Source: Coturnix japonica
Lineage: Eukaryota > Chordata > Aves > Galliformes > Phasianidae
Assembly (NCBI RefSeq): GCF_001577835.2
Contig: NC_029519.1
Span: forward strand, 77,571,617 to 77,635,616
Direction: 5' to 3'
DNA: 64,000 bases
Made by a program: the position numbers and the translations under genes. The notes beneath the pieces were generated by a model. It did no database searches and was not told the DNA's origin. It was given only the letters and a program-made list of their open reading frames with translations. Below, piece by piece: positions 1 through 34,868 of the stretch (position 1 is its first letter; the number at the start of each line of letters is the position of its first letter).

Positions 1-1894
1 TTGATGTATTAAAAAACTGAAGGCTACAAGAACAGAAAGCAAAGTGGAGGTTTTCAGCATCCTTTGCTGAATGGCCTTTAACCAACCAATGCAGCATTGC
101 AGGCACTTCTTCACTTAGCAATGTCCTGCGCACAGGTGAAATTACTTACCAGTTTCTAGACTGCTGGTGTTCCATAAAACCAAACTTTCATAACCCTATA
201 AATGCCATTTGACTGATCCTCAGGAAGAGTGTAAATCCCATTGCAAACCAGGTCATGGAAACTACAGACTTCAATTTTGCACACTGAGCCCCGAGGGAGG
301 CAGAACAAAATGAGCTGCACTGACACACCTGGCAAAGATGCCTTCCCATAGGAGCCCCTCAGAAGTACTTGAAAGTGAGCAGCAACCTCACGGTGAGAGC
401 ACTAATTTCTCCAGGGATTTTTCCATACTTCTAATTGTTTCCTTTCTCCTCCTGTATGCCAATGCCTCTTCCATGTGTGTCCCATTCTGTTCCTCTCAAG
501 GCATGCAAACCAGCCATTGCTTTCTACCTGCTTTCTCCTCAGTTATAAAAGCAAAGAGGAATGCTGAGTGTCAGTGCATGGGGCAAATGAGAGACATTGA
601 TTCTTGTACTATAAACACAGTCAGGAAATACCAACACACAAAAAACAGACAGATCTTGTTCTACTTAATTCTAGAAAAAGGGAAAAAAAAAGATGACAAG
701 GAAAATAAGTTTCTTTATATGGACATGTTATATAACTACTTTTTTTCTCTGCAGTCGGGGTCTAAGAAAAACTTGCAGCATCATCCTGCTTCTCTCACTC
801 ATTACATCGCAGTACAAACAAGAATTAATGGCCTTCCAGGGGATTAAAAAGGCTGAACGCCAGAAGTGAAATGGAACAAATATAGGATCCAAATAAACAA
901 CATGAAGGCTGCAGAAAACAAAGGAAAAATACCTCTATTGTGATAAGAGTAACTATGTTATCTCTTACATATTCATAGAGGACCCCATCTCCCTTTTCAT
1001 AACTTGTAACAACTCACCTTAATACCACCATTATGAATGAGATCAATGGTTTTTGTCTGCTTACAATGTAAAAAGACCAGGGTGAGCAGTGTGAGAATAG
1101 CGCATCCCAGCATTTGGTACTGAGCAGTGATAATGTTCTAAGGCATCTCCAAATGACACATGTCAGACCATGGGAAGCAGCAGCAGCTTTCCTGCACAAA
1201 CAGTGATCCAGTCCTAATGCTTAGCAAGGGATTTCAAAAGGCTACAATTGGAAATGGGACTTCTAAAAGTCTCTGCTTTGATGCCTCAAAGTGCTCTATA
1301 AAGGTAAGGAAGAGAGGGGAAAAAAGGACAGCACCCAACTGCTAAAAACAACAACAAACAGAAAAAGAGAAGCCTTTGCAATGGACCTCCAGTTTTGCTA
1401 TCAGTTTCCAGCCATGCTCCAGCTGGAAATCAGAAGATCTAACACCTCGAGCTGCTAAGAGAAGCATATGAAAGCTGGTACTGTCCCTCCCAGCTTCAGT
1501 AAGAGACTAAACTGCAATGCATGCAGGAGATAGAGTGTTTTCTTCACTCTCTTTTCCCTCAGACCCTATTTCAGCCATCCTATGTTGAAAATATCTCCAG
1601 TGTCTATTACAGCTGACAGGTTCTCCCTGGTACCATTGCAAAGAAACAGACAAAACAAAGCCACAGAATCTCACTGCCAACAGCAGATTGTGAAAATATA
1701 TCTACGTTCCATGCCAACAAATCACACTGTCTTCCCAGAATTAGCCAGAAATCAGTGAGGATACTGATAAAGGTGTTGCTGTAGCAACACAGAGCTTTCC
1801 ACAGACAGCTGCATGAGTATATCCTCAGCACCCAAGGGGTGATTTCAATTCATGCTGAGCTCCATGCTGCTGAGACCACACCTGACTTTGCAGA

Positions 1895-1975
1895 ATAACT
1901 GAATAATTGAGGCTGAAGGCAGCCTCTGCAGGTCATCTGGTTCAGCCTCTAGCTCAAAGCAGGGCCAGCTCTGAA
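1895..1975 (-). repeat. Old CR1 LINE fragment, 3' end
   Basis: The stretch resembles the reverse complement of a CR1 3' region: a degenerate 'ggtcatctggttcagcc' block is followed by 'agctcaaagcagggccagct', the usual CR1 order. It is more diverged than the other copies in the window, so it is probably an older insertion. The ends are approximate. Confidence 0.6.
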
Positions 1976-3640
1976 ATTACACCACAGTGGGGAGAGCCTG
2001 TCTCCAGATACTACTTTATAGAGTAGTCTAGATGTGACTTTGTGAGCTGCAGTTATAGCAGTAGAATGGAACATGAGAGAGCTTAACCTTACAACCCTGC
2101 AGAACTGAGGTGACAGGCAGAGACCAGAAGCTGTTTTAGCACTCAAGTTGTCTTCCAGCAGTGTATCAGAGCACTCTACAGTGACAAAACTCTTCCTCTT
2201 TCGAAAGGAAAACTGGTTCTGCAGAAGCCAAGCACATTCCTTCTATGAACTACAAGGAAGAGGATTTCAGCCCTTGGGTTTGGGCCATAGAAAACACACA
2301 TGGTGGACAGCTGTAGACATTACTTAGGAGTTAATCCCTGTAATAGATTTTGTTAATCTAACTACAACGATCAAGTAATACCGAACATATTCCATATACC
2401 CATAGGGCGTATGTTAGATTAATAGGATTACCTGCTGCTGCTGATAATACTATGCTGGTTTTATCTAGTACTTCTCTAAAGAACAGAAGGTACTTCTTAA
2501 AGGTGGGTATATATTTCTTAATCCCAGAATGGGAAATAAAAGAATTGAGTCTATAATAAAGCCAGTTACACATTGAGGTACTAGCAATATCCCTAGTTGC
2601 ATGCTCTAACACTGAATGTTTAAGCCAGACAGCCTTCTCATAAAGTCCCAAAAATTACAGCCTGTCCTTCTTGTCTTTTAGAGCCTATGGTCATCAATGA
2701 CTATTTTATGTTCTTTGTGTACAAACAACATACACGTTTAAAATACTCCGATAAAATAACTGACTAAGTATAATGTTTTCTCTTTCTCCTTTGAAAGATC
2801 TTTTAGGGTCACAGCCAATTCCAGTGACTCCCAGCTTTAGATATTATTCTGCTAATATTAATAAGGTCATTATTACTACTGGAACCCTGCAAATACACTG
2901 TATTACCTTCTGTCTCCTCGGTGACTCATAACAACACTCACTCATGGTAGCTTGCTTTCAATAAAGAAGAAAACTAATTCAGTGCCTACCTACTCTGGGC
3001 AACAACCTCTAAACCAAAGAGTAGCACAGGCTTCATCCTGCCTGATGTTAGTATGTAGTTCAACATTTACTCTAAACGAAAGAGTGAAGTCAGTATTCAG
3101 AGGCCTGTAGAGAAGATGAGGAAGTCAAGATATCTCTAGGGGGTGTTTTGTCCCACTTAACCCAGACACTTATTTTAGCATGAATCTCTTTCTGGAGATG
3201 CTTCTCCCTGCAGAGTATGCCCAGACAACTCAATGCCTGCTAGCAGATGAAGTTTATTAAATGCATTTTCTTTTTCTATATTGGCAGCTTGTGACCTACA
3301 TGCAGCCTATGTCTGCTGCAACCAGAGCCATAAATGCTAACCGTACCTCTGGTGCAAGGCAGGGAAACCATCACCTGACAGGCAGCCCTCTAAAATCCAA
3401 AGTCCTCCCACAAACTTGGATTTTAGTTTTCCAGTATTGCATTTATAAAATCCCTTTCAGCTTTACCAAGTATCTCCAATCCCTAACAATATTTTCCTAA
3501 TTGTTTCTGAGACAAATCCATCTCCAGCCATCACAAGGTAGAAATAAATTTGGTTCTGTGATGATTTATGCATAAGAATTGGAAGCAGCACCAGAAGCCT
3601 ATGCTACAACACACCTTCTTTTGTAAAAGAAATTGGGACT

Positions 3641-3706
3641 GTAGCTCCTTTCCCTCTTCCCTTCTTCCTTTCCTTTTTCCTCTTTCCTTCCCCCTTCCCT
3701 CCCTGC
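3641..3706 (+). repeat. Pyrimidine-rich low-complexity tract
   Basis: About 65 bases made almost only of C and T (TTCC/CCTT blocks), ending in a 'ccctgcag' that resembles a splice acceptor. No exon follows that I can recognise, so it is best read as low-complexity sequence. Confidence 0.7.
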
Positions 3707-4760
3707 AGTTTGGTACTCATGCTATAAAGGGCTTTACATGTTCAGAAGCAAGAAAAGTTCAGTTTGACTTGTTATACTTTTGAGAAGAGGAAAGACACAA
3801 ATCAGCTTACAATTGTCATTTCAGGAGAAGACAGGGCTGACATGAAGTTTCCTAAAAAATTAGTTGTTTGATAAGATTCTGCTTTAAATCTATTGTAACT
3901 TTAGGCAACGTATTTCTACTTCCAAAATCTTGTGTTAGGAAAATAGACATTAGACTTTGGCTACTGTGAAAAGTGATGTAACCATATAGTCTACATTTCA
4001 CTGACATATAATTGATATGGGGGACTTCACAGTGAGGAGCAGGAAACTACTGAGTGTTTTATGGTGACAAACACAGCAAAGTATACCAGAATTACCAGTA
4101 CCAGTATCAACGTCAAGCTTCAGACTGGAATCCAGTTGGTGTCCATCAAAAGTGGTCAGTATTCCTGCTGGCCCAGCTGGCTGCTGCTGAGAAAGCAGCC
4201 ACAGCACCTGCAAGAGAGATGAGCATGGAAGAGCATCACTTCCAAACCTGCAGCTCAATCTGCAACCTGAGAAACGCAATGCCTGCTTCCATGTCTGGAC
4301 TGAGAGAATGGTGATGGTGAAAGAGAGATTAAAGCAACACAAGTGTCAGCTACTTCATTGCCTTGAACATATTTGACTCAAAATCTCGACTCTTGCTCAT
4401 GTACTGCCTTTTGCATTGTCCCTTTATCTGAAGCAGATGACTCAACCCAAGTTTAATATTAATGATGTCTTAGCTGCTTCACATATACACTTTTTTTTTT
4501 CTCCCTGGCATTATGGAGTGCAAAGACTTACAAAAGTTTAGAGGGAAATTAGAGGATTAAAATAATGTTTAATTAGCAGCTCGTCATCTTTCAGGTGCAC
4601 AACACAAAGCAACTCAAAAGAATCACGTTCAAGAACGATTATTCTTATCCCCATCTCACAGAGAAATGAGGTGAATTAAATTATCTGCCTAATAATACAG
4701 CGTTAGATTCCAGATCTGTGCTAAACCAACTCGGTCATACTTAGAAACATGCAATTTCAA

Positions 4761-5020
4761 AATCACAGAATCACAGAATGAGCCGGGTTGGAAGGGACCT
4801 CAAGGATCATGTAGTTCCAACCCCCCTGCCTGGCAGGGCCACCAAACATACACCTTTACTAGATCAGGTTGCCCAGGGCCCCGTCCAACCTGGTCTTGAA
4901 CACCTCCAAGGACGGGGCATCCACAACCTCCCTGGGCAGCCTGTTCCAGGGCCTAACCACTCTCCCTAGTGAAGAACTTCCCCCTAACATCCAACCTAAA
5001 TCTTCCCTCTTTTAAAAGAT
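4761..5020 (-). repeat. CR1 LINE 3'-end fragment
   Basis: Begins with the CR1 3' terminal repeat in reverse complement (aatcacagaatcacagaatg), then reads as the reverse complement of the CR1 3' region (ggaagggacctcaaggatca, then ccaccaaacatacacc). It is truncated at its 5' end. The copies at 10211-10354 and 60680-60880 look like the same subfamily because they share long near-identical blocks. Short open frames inside it are remnants or chance. Confidence 0.93.
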
Positions 5021-6860
5021 CCTGTATCTTCCTAATGGAGTGAGAGTTACTACATCAGTCCATAGAACAGCTGGTACTCTCTTCTAATTATTCACTGCTC
5101 CTGCTTAAAAGACTGCTGGTAAGTGGCAGGATGAAAGAATAGGAGTCAAGGAAGCCAGCGTGCCCTGTATGAGCAGAATCAAACTGCATCAGGAAGAATT
5201 CAAACATAAACAACCTGCTTGTGGCAATGCCTTCTTCACATCTGCCTCCAAAAGCTGAGCCTCATTTTAGAGAATATACATTCAAAACCAAGTAAAACAT
5301 TTGTCCAAATTATTAAGTAGGAGAATCTGACCAATATGACACGCTTTTGGTTTGTTGTTTGGCTTTTGGGTAGCAAATCTAACTAACAAAGCCCAGTTTT
5401 CCTCAGCTCATTAAACAATGTTGCTCATAGTTCGGTACATAATTCAAGTCAGCTTTCTGCAGTTCTTTCTGTATGTGGTTAATGACTTCACCAGGACATT
5501 CCTGCTATGTTGGTCTTGAAGGCCTGATCCAACCACATGTATCAAGCTAATAGAGATTTGTATTCTTTAATTATCAAGACTGATCTCTGGAACTGTTTCT
5601 ATGAACCGACAAGGCAGTAACACCTGTAAGAAATGGGCTTTTTTTTTTTTCTTTTCCAAAGCAGCCCTTCTCCTTTGGCAACAGCCAAGGATAAATAAAA
5701 CTGGTAAGTCATTACTAACCACACTTTGAACATCCAACGTTCCTTCATGGCTATTATTTAAAGGTTGTTATTGCAACTTGCTTCGTTTTAGAACTAATCT
5801 GAAAAAAAAAGTAACATCCTGTCCCAAATATTTAACATCCAATTTAATAATTAAATATCTAAACGGTAAATTAATAGTCAGCCAAAACTCAACAGCTGAC
5901 CCTAATTTATCATCCTCGAATCCCCCCTCACAATACTCTGTTTCTACACTTGTGATAGCAAATCTAAATCCTACTGACTCGTTACTTGCAAAAGAAAAGC
6001 AAATTAACCTCCAGCACAGTGTATGTGTGGTAATGGCAAATACTAAACTCATCACTCTTTATGGGATTCTTCATAAGCTTATTTGTGGAGCACTAAAACA
6101 TACTTTGTATTAAAATATGCTTCCTTTAACAGGGAAAGGATATTAACTCATGCAAGGCATAAATTATTTAACCTATGGTAAAGAGATAAGAGGGAAAAGA
6201 AAGAAGGAACAAGTTCTTCTAGTCTGGAAAGCTAAACCATGTGCGGTGTACTGAGGTAATGACTGTACCTGGGAAATGAGATCACACAGAAGTGAGATCT
6301 GTTCATACTTCAATTAGAACTAGACTGAGCAGGAGTAGTAACAAATATACCTTAGCTTTTTAAGGAGTAATGAGACTACATCAGTTTGGGTGCTAATAAA
6401 AACCGAAGCTTCTAGAAGTCCCTTATGGCTCATTCATCAACACTCTATCTCAAGACATACTGAGGAAATGAAACTGTTAAGCATCTCCCAGATCCATGTT
6501 TCTAGTTGGTCCAGCTGGCGTGGTTGTATTCCGTATCTGCTTTCATATTTCATTGCATGTCATTACCCCTTCAACATTATCCACATGACAGGGTGAAGTA
6601 CTTCTTCTGTGCTTGCACATTCCCTTCTCCAAAGGGGATTTGATTGAGAACTTAGACCTTCAAATGTTGATCTTGTAGAGGTTTAAGAAAAAGCAATAAC
6701 CATAAAACCTTGCAGCAACCATTAACTGCATGAAAACTAGTGGGCTTATCTCGGGAATGCAGGAGGAGAGCCCTGGAAAACCAGCTGTCCCCATTGATCA
6801 CACAAAGCATAAATGTGCCTTGGTAGTTAGTATTAGCTGCCTGCTCTACTCTACATAGAA

Positions 6861-7076
6861 ACTTCAGGCTGGACATTAGGAAGTCTTACTTCTCAGAAAG
6901 GGTAGTGAGGCATTGGAATGCACTGCCCAGGGAGGTGGTGGAGTCACCGACCATGAAAGTGTTCAAAAAACGTTTGGATGTTGTGTTGGGGGATATGATT
7001 TAACTGGGAAGTATTGGTGATGGTTGGACTGGATGATCTTCTAGGTCTTTTCCAACCTTGATAATTCTGTGATTCT
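6861..7076 (+). repeat. CR1 LINE 3'-end fragment
   Basis: Forward-orientation CR1 3' region with the typical 'ggctggacattaggaag' start, 'gtggtggagtcaccgacc' middle and 'tccaaccttgataattctgt' end. It is 5'-truncated. It is very similar to the copy at 57546-57743, so both belong to one subfamily. Confidence 0.93.
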
Positions 7077-7201
7077 TGCAAAGCATCTATTATTAATGAT
7101 ATCAAATACTTTTAAATGGAGGGGGGGCTGATTTTCAAGCAGAAGTATTTGAATAGCACAGCCAGATTTCATATGTGGGGAAGCAAGCTTCAGTTCCTGA
7201 A

Positions 7202-7262
7202 TGTGTAATATATAGAGATAATTACAAAATTAATATATAATTATAATATATAGATAATTAAA
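7202..7262. repeat. AT-rich, partly self-complementary stretch
   Basis: Contains repeated 'atatatag', 'ataatta' and 'ttaatatataattataat' blocks that can pair with one another. No gene or mobile-element ends were seen around it. It may simply be a degenerate microsatellite. Confidence 0.5.
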
Positions 7263-8653
7263 AAATTAAGGCATTTCTCATCACCTGAAGCCTCTTAATT
7301 TTTTCTAGTGAGACTGGGGACAAGAGAAACCTGCTGTTGATCACTAAAATGGGGGCTGAAGGGAAGAATTTGTTCAAGTGTGCTCTGCAGTTACTGTTTA
7401 AAGAGCACCTGTTTGCACAGATTGCTCCTTCCTCAAACAGGAGCTAAAGGTTTACTTATTGGCATCTCAACCCAGTAGGTAGAGCTGGCTGTAAAAGGGA
7501 AAATATGTAGTACTCCTTGCAGGCAGCAGAACGGGCTTAAATGTGCTGCTTTGTAGTTTAATCAGTTCAGTGTACTTACCACAATCATTTGCTTTGCAGG
7601 TATTTCAAGAAGCGTTTTGTTCTTGAGATTCGCATAACCCAGTGAGTTAATTGTATCTGTGCCATTATTATAGTGATAGATGTGTGTAAATGGTCTCTGG
7701 ATATTCTGATATTTCTATTGGAATACTGAGTGAGTGAGGGCATATATAGAAACGTAAATATTTTCTAGTAAATATTAAGTTTTTGTGGAGAATGTTACTC
7801 ACAGATATTAGCAGCTACAACTTAATGTTCTACATCTTTGGATTCTTGCCATAGGATTTCACTGATCATCCCAAATTTAGACCTTCTAAAGGAGCTGGAT
7901 AATATAAAAAACAGTTGGATCTGATCTAACTTCTACAAGGGAAAAAGAATCCAAGGTAAGTATGTCACTCACCATAGCTACTAAACAGTCCTTTCTCTTT
8001 TACCCTTGGTCCTCTAGGCTGGTATCCTACCAAAGCTATTACGTTTCCTTGTTTGAACAACCACCTTTGAGAAACATCACGTTACTCTTTGGGAGCAGGC
8101 CATTCACAAACCCACTTTGCTGTCTTTCAAATCCCTCCTTAAGGTTTTTCTTCATTGTGTTGCTGGCATAGAATTCTACAATTGGCCTACCGGTAACCTA
8201 CCAATAATTAGATCCATTGTACCGACTAAGATTACTGTATCTTTAGTGCCTACCACTGCTCTTCCTGAATGTATTTATCAGTCAACCTCTGAGGCAAAGT
8301 GTTTTCCATGTATAAAAACAAAGTGTTACAAATAAGAGTACAAAACAGGCAGTGTGACATAGGATACATTGTACAGCCACTGCTACAATAACAAAACAAG
8401 TAATTTGTTAGCTTAAACTTACTTACTTCATAGAGTCTTGTATCATGAGTTGCACTTTGTAGGGCTGGTCCACAGGCTAAATATCTAAAGCTGCTTTTAA
8501 CTCCGTAAAGCAAACTTGCTTGTTCTTCATTTCAATAACTGTAAATGGACATTCCTCCAGGCTACACGTAGTTATTTATCAATTAGACTCAATTTATATT
8601 ATCCACTTTTGTTTCACCTGCTGGAAATGTGACTTAGCTCTAGGTTCATCTCC

Positions 8654-8710
8654 TTGATGGTTGAACCAGGGGATCGTTGTGGTCTTTGTCCAACCTTAAC
8701 AATCCGTAGA
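8654..8710 (+). repeat. Diverged CR1 3' tail
   Basis: A short block 'gatggttgaaccaggggatc' followed by 'tggtctttgtccaacc' and 'ttaacaatcc' matches the order of a CR1 3' end in forward orientation. The copy is short and diverged. Confidence 0.5.
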
Positions 8711-9225
8711 GGTCTTAGAGCTACTGATGCACCTGTGCTGCCTGATTTCTCTTGTGCCAAGGATGGGAGCTCCCTCATGATGAGCAAGGAATTCTTATCC
8801 CTTTGGGTTTTGCAGATGAATGTGTTTAAATGTAACAGGAGGTAAGAACTTAGTGAGGGGTCCCACAGCAAACTGGTAGAAAAATCTATTAGAAAATGAG
8901 CAACAAAACAACTCAGCACAAGCAGCTCCATCTTGAGAAGATGTTTTGCTCTTTATCATTTTCTCAGTTTAACTGCTTGGTTTTTAGACTTTGGCCACAG
9001 CCTTTCATAGGAACATACAGGTCTGCCATGACAGGAATGAGGGATCTGAGGCAGCAGAAGCCATTTGCTTCTAGATACACTTACATAAACCACCTCAACT
9101 ACAACTAAAACACCTCAAAAATCTTCCCAAACCCTCAAGGAACCTCTAGACCACGTTATTTCTCCAAACATCCATCTCTTTGTCACACAGGAACCAGCTC
9201 TTTCTCCCACCCCAAGCTGACAGAC

Positions 9226-9412
9226 AAGATGGCGGCCATGCCCACCTCGCCTCAGCATGGCCGACTCCCGTGCGCATGCGCAGACGCGGCCCCCGAGCAG
9301 GTGGCAGGCCCCGCGCCGAGTGCGCATGCGCAGAAGGCAGCCCGCAGCGCCCCCGCAGGTGCGCCTGGTCGCTGCGCGCATGCGCAGAAGCGCCCTCCCC
9401 CCTGTGCTTTAT
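9226..9412 (+). promoter_or_regulatory. CpG promoter with YY1 motif and three NRF-1 palindromes
   Basis: A YY1-type motif AAGATGGCGGC lies at 9226-9236. Three perfect copies of GCGCATGCGC, the NRF-1 binding palindrome, lie at 9272-9281, 9322-9331 and 9376-9385, with centres 50 and 54 bases apart. The block is CpG-rich and is followed by a good donor (tat|gtgagt, GT at 9413-9414). It could be the distal part of the KDM3A promoter, an alternative KDM3A first exon, or the promoter of an unannotated transcript. The motifs are seen directly; their use is inference. Confidence 0.7.
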
Positions 9413-9732
9413 GTGAGTACGCCGAGGATCGCACGTATAAGCGGCCGCTTCACTCGTTTTGACTCCCGCGGATCCTTCCGCCGACCCCGCAGACGACACT
9501 TAGCGCTTATTTTTCATCCCGCCTGAGGCAGCAGTACAAACGTCATGGCGCGTCACGGCCTCAACGATGTTTGTTTCCCCCTTTAGCCCCATCTTTGGGT
9601 TATTTGTGAACGCGGGCGGCTCGAGGGACTCTTTCACTTACAGCTCGGCGGAAGGATATCCCTTTATTTAACCGCCATAAGCTCAACTAACATTTCGAGG
9701 CCAGGCCAACGGGCGCGGACGCCGCCTCTCCT

Positions 9733-9839
9733 GACCAATCACAGCGGCAGGCTCGCCGTTAGCCCCGCCCCTTCGAGGCTTAAGAACCAATAGGAGAGAA
9801 AGAGGGAGCGGCGGGGGTTGGCTGAGGGGGGTGTGCGCA
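9733..9839 (+). promoter_or_regulatory. KDM3A: KDM3A proximal promoter: CCAAT and GC boxes
   Basis: Two CCAAT boxes (9735-9739 and 9787-9791) flank a GC box (CCCCGCCC at 9763-9770) in CpG-rich DNA just upstream of the presumed noncoding first exon. No TATA box is seen close to the presumed start, as is usual for a housekeeping-type CpG promoter. KDM3A is a known hypoxia (HIF) target; the only nearby RCGTG core I noticed is ACGTG at 9906-9910. Confidence 0.65.
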
Positions 9840-9951
9840 CAGCGCTGGGCGCAGCGGCTGCTGCCGGGGGCGGACGGGAAGCGGAGCGTTATCGGGACCG
9901 GGGCGACGTGTGGAGGAAGGGGGGGGAGGGCTGAGGGGCGGGGGGCAGCAG
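9840..9951 (+). other. KDM3A: Probable noncoding exon 1 of KDM3A
   Basis: The start is approximate. The 3' end is proposed from a strong donor, cagcag|gtgaga, with GT at 9952-9953. Human KDM3A also has a noncoding first exon and its start codon in exon 2. The matching acceptor is probably the AG at 10438-10439 after a pyrimidine-rich run, giving exon 2 as 10440-10632. Only transcript data would settle the true start site. Confidence 0.5.
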
Positions 9952-10052
9952 GTGAGAGAGGGGGTAGGGCTGGAAGGGGAGGGGGAGGGGGGGAGGAGGG
10001 GTGGGGGAGGTTCGGTGTTGTTTGTGTTGTGTGTGGGGGGGGGGAGGTGTTG
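9914..10052 (+). repeat. G-rich tract across exon 1/intron 1 of KDM3A
   Basis: Many runs of three to nine G on the coding strand (for example around 9919-9929, 9978-9996 and 10034-10043), separated by one to a few bases. This fits the general pattern of G-quadruplex-forming DNA. It starts in presumed exon 1 and continues into intron 1. Confidence 0.75.
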
Positions 10053-10122
10053 GGTTGAGGCACCGGAAGGCGCTCGGCCCGGCCGCCTCTTCAGCTGCCG
10101 CCCGCTCGGCTGCTGGAACAAA

Positions 10123-10162
10123 GGGCATTGCAGGGTATTGCTGGGCATTGCAGGGTATTGCT
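10123..10162 (+). repeat. Perfect 20-bp tandem duplication
   Basis: The 20-base unit GGGCATTGCAGGGTATTGCT occurs twice in succession with no mismatch. Each unit is itself made of two similar 10-base halves. It lies in the presumed first intron of KDM3A, just upstream of a CR1 fragment. Confidence 0.9.
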
Positions 10163-10210
10163 GCCCTCCTGCTGGAGCGATAATTAACAGCCCCGTGGGC
10201 ACAGCCCCAC

Positions 10211-10354
10211 CTCCTTGGAGGTGTTCAAGACCAGGTTGGACGGGGCCCTGGGCAACCTGATCTAGTAAAGGTGTATGTTTGGTGGCCCTGCCAGGCAGGG
10301 GGGTTGGAACTACATAAGGTCCCTTCCAACCCGGCTCATTCTGTGATTCTGTGA
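10211..10354 (+). repeat. CR1 LINE 3'-end fragment in KDM3A intron 1
   Basis: Forward CR1 3' region from 'ctccttggaggtgttcaag' to the 3' terminal 'cattctgtgattctgtgag'. Strongly 5'-truncated. It lies between presumed noncoding exon 1 and the first coding exon, about 110 bases upstream of the KDM3A start codon. Confidence 0.93.
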
Positions 10355-10461
10355 GGGGATCCGTGTGGTACAAGGCGGGTTGGGGAACGAGCCTCTCGCT
10401 GGGCCTTAAAGCCGCCTTGTTGTCCCGCCCGCCCTTGAGGGAGGCCTCCCGATGAGGTAAA

Positions 10462-34868
<24,407 letters not shown>

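Larger units (their letters stand above)
1..9225. other. Intergenic region upstream of KDM3A, no gene recognised
   Basis: About 9.2 kb without a coding region I can support. Open frames are short, lack recognisable domains and are not flanked by consistent splice sites. The region holds CR1 fragments (listed separately), a long pyrimidine tract, and AT-rich low-complexity DNA. In human the neighbour on this side of KDM3A is REEP1, but none of its exons were recognised here. Distal regulatory elements may exist but cannot be called from a single sequence. Confidence 0.7.

Noticed and set aside
338-847. 169-codon open frame upstream of KDM3A
   Set aside because: No recognisable domain, biased low-complexity composition, no promoter or matching splice context. 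It is within the length expected by chance in 64 kb of six frames.
9431-9440. TATA-like 'cgtataagcg' in the upstream CpG block
   Set aside because: Weak match with no known start site at the right distance. Chance is as likely.
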